A stretch of DNA of 6,764 nt, taken from contig JAJZCP010000085.1 in assembly GCA_021846065.1 (NCBI GenBank), positions 1 through 6,764 of the forward strand, written 5' to 3'. Below are positions 5,752 through 6,764 of this stretch, piece by piece; position 1 is the first letter of the stretch; every line of letters begins with the position of its first letter. The stretch is from Acidobacteriota bacterium (GTDB lineage Bacteria; Acidobacteriota; Terriglobia; Terriglobales; Acidobacteriaceae). The translations under genes and the position numbers were made by a program. The notes under the pieces were generated by a model. It was not told where the DNA came from and did no database searches. It saw nothing but the letters and a program-made list of their open reading frames with translations.

Positions 5752-6728
5752 GGTTCCCGCATCGGCGCATAGTCGTGCGCAAGCATCCGCGCCTTTGCGC
5801 GATCATGCGCCGCCATCGCGCGATTCCCAGTCTGATCGTACCAGTGCGCCAGCCGCATCAGCGCTTCAAACGCCGGACCTTCCTCGGTCTTTGTAGGCGA
5901 AGCCACATACATCTCCATCCAGCGGATCGACTCCTCCGTCTGCTGGTGTGTGCGCGCCATCAGCGATGCCGCATCGTAGAGCACAATCGTCGCTCCCGGA
6001 TCATGGCTCGCCTCGTCGGCAGCATGGTGCAGCGCCTCGCCCATCGCCGTCCACTGCTTCTCATGCATCTCCAGCCGCGCCATCGACAGCCAGACAAAGG
6101 CCGGATGAGGAGCGCCGCGCATCGCCTGCTTCAGGTGCGCCGCGGCACGGGCGGAATCACCTTCTTTTACCGCCAGCTCCGCTCGCAGCTCCTGGCCGCG
6201 CCGCGCATCCACCGCATCCAGTTGACGCGCAACACCCTCGGCTTTGTCCAACCCGCCGCCCACCACCGACGGCGCCTCCATGTAATACTCCGCCAGGTCC
6301 GTCAGCGCCTGCGGATCGCGCGGATTCCATCTCACCGCCGTCTCAAACTCCACGCGCGCCCTCCGCGCCAGGCTGAAGGCCGTCAGAAACGACGCATGGC
6401 TGGCGCGTTCGCCAAGCGCCCGCGCCAGCCACAGATGAAACAACGCATTCTGCGGCTCCAGCTTCACCGCCTGCTCACAGTCGTTCTGTGCCGTCTGCCA
6501 GTCGCGCAGCATGAACGCCACCCGCCCCAGCAGATTCCACGCCTCAGCATCGTTCGGCGCAGACTCCAGGATGCTGCGCAGATTCGCGCGGGCCACATCG
6601 GCCTCGCCCGCCTCCAGTTCTTCGTGCGCCTTCTGCATCTGCGTCGACGAAACCACCTCACCTGGCGCCATCGGCGCCAGCAACAGGACGATCAGCGCCG
6701 CCATCCATTTCAGTCGGCTAACTGTCAC
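5748..6728 (-). CDS. secreted TPR-repeat protein
   Basis: This 326-residue protein begins with a signal peptide (SRLKWMAALIVLLLAPM, residues 4-20, likely cut near 23) and consists almost entirely of helical repeats. Clear TPR-like units lie at about 30-61, 62-95 (AWNLLGRVAFMLRDWQTAQ, then AVKLEPQ) and 122-150. More degenerate ones follow to the C-terminus, including LKQAMRGAPHPAFVWLSMARLE around 199-220. EAPSVVGGGLDKAEGVARQL (151-170) is a motif I recall from other bacterial periplasmic TPR proteins. TPR arrays bind partner proteins; a periplasmic scaffold or assembly role for the coupled outer-membrane channel is an inference. The GTG at 6726-6728 overlaps the upstream stop as GTGA and has GAAGG 7-8 bases upstream. 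Met9 (6702-6704) would shorten the signal peptide too much. Confidence 0.8.
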   Translation of the reverse strand: MTVSRLKWMAALIVLLLAPMAPGEVVSSTQMQKAHEELEAGEADVARANLRSILESAPNDAEAWNLLGRVAFMLRDWQTAQNDCEQAVKLEPQNALFHLWLARALGERASHASFLTAFSLARRARVEFETAVRWNPRDPQALTDLAEYYMEAPSVVGGGLDKAEGVARQLDAVDARRGQELRAELAVKEGDSARAAAHLKQAMRGAPHPAFVWLSMARLEMHEKQWTAMGEALHHAADEASHDPGATIVLYDAASLMARTHQQTEESIRWMEMYVASPTKTEEGPAFEALMRLAHWYDQTGNRAMAAHDRAKARMLAHDYAPMREP

Positions 6729-6763
6729 CGCACTACCTTCACCGGATTGTCCTCCCCGAGCGC
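6725..6763 (-). CDS. C-terminal end of the upstream operon gene (partial)
   Basis: The last 12 codons of a gene running in from the right edge read ALGEDNPVKVVR, followed by TGA at 6725-6727. The stop overlaps the GTG start of the TPR gene by four bases, the same arrangement as between the TPR and TolC-like genes. This makes a real coding end likely. The fragment is too short to assign a family; an efflux-pump component would be a natural partner for the TolC-like protein but cannot be shown here. Confidence 0.55.
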   Translation of the reverse strand, partial: ALGEDNPVKVVR

Positions 6764-6764
6764 C

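Noticed and set aside
1..6764. CRISPR array, tRNA/rRNA gene, insertion sequence or prophage
   Set aside because: I saw no regularly spaced repeats, no tRNA-like cloverleaf or TTCGA-type arm in context, no transposase or integrase motifs and no terminal inverted repeats.

Overview
This GC-rich window has strong third-position GC preference in its reading frames. The gene families point to an acidobacterium (Terriglobia/Acidobacteriaceae-like): a membrane-anchored monoheme cytochrome c of a type common there, a hopanoid-associated B12-type radical SAM protein (HpnJ), and a TPR protein with a TolC-like outer-membrane protein. The taxonomic guess comes from remembered family resemblance and was not tested by a search.

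Layout. The left end (about 1-1043) is on the + strand. It holds the possible tail of an upstream gene, an intact cytochrome c gene (80-661), a small hairpin, and then a stretch (about 722-1096) with no intact gene. That stretch reads as one small secreted protein only if three separate one-base losses are repaired; I call it a pseudogene or a sequencing-error locus. From 1044 to the right end every gene is on the - strand. In transcription order, right to left, these are: the tail of an unidentified gene (6725-6763), a secreted TPR protein (5748-6728), a TolC-family outer-membrane protein (4312-5751), hpnJ (2714-4183), two small SMR/EamA-like membrane proteins (2167-2601 and 1760-2170), and the nucleotide-pool sanitiser RdgB (1044-1664).

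How the genes relate. The unidentified gene, the TPR gene and the TolC-like gene are chained by 4-base GTGA stop/start overlaps, so they look like one translationally coupled envelope operon. HpnJ should work on the polar head group of bacteriohopanepolyols at the inner membrane. After hpnJ comes a strong stem-loop, then two four-helix half-transporters fused by an ATGA overlap. They carry an Asp and a Glu at the position of the EmrE TM1 glutamate, which suggests an obligate heterodimer. The most interesting possibility is that this pair moves a hopanoid intermediate or a lipid-linked sugar across the inner membrane, with the TolC/TPR pair also serving the envelope. That functional link is inference from gene order only. 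RdgB at the end of the run is housekeeping and probably unrelated.
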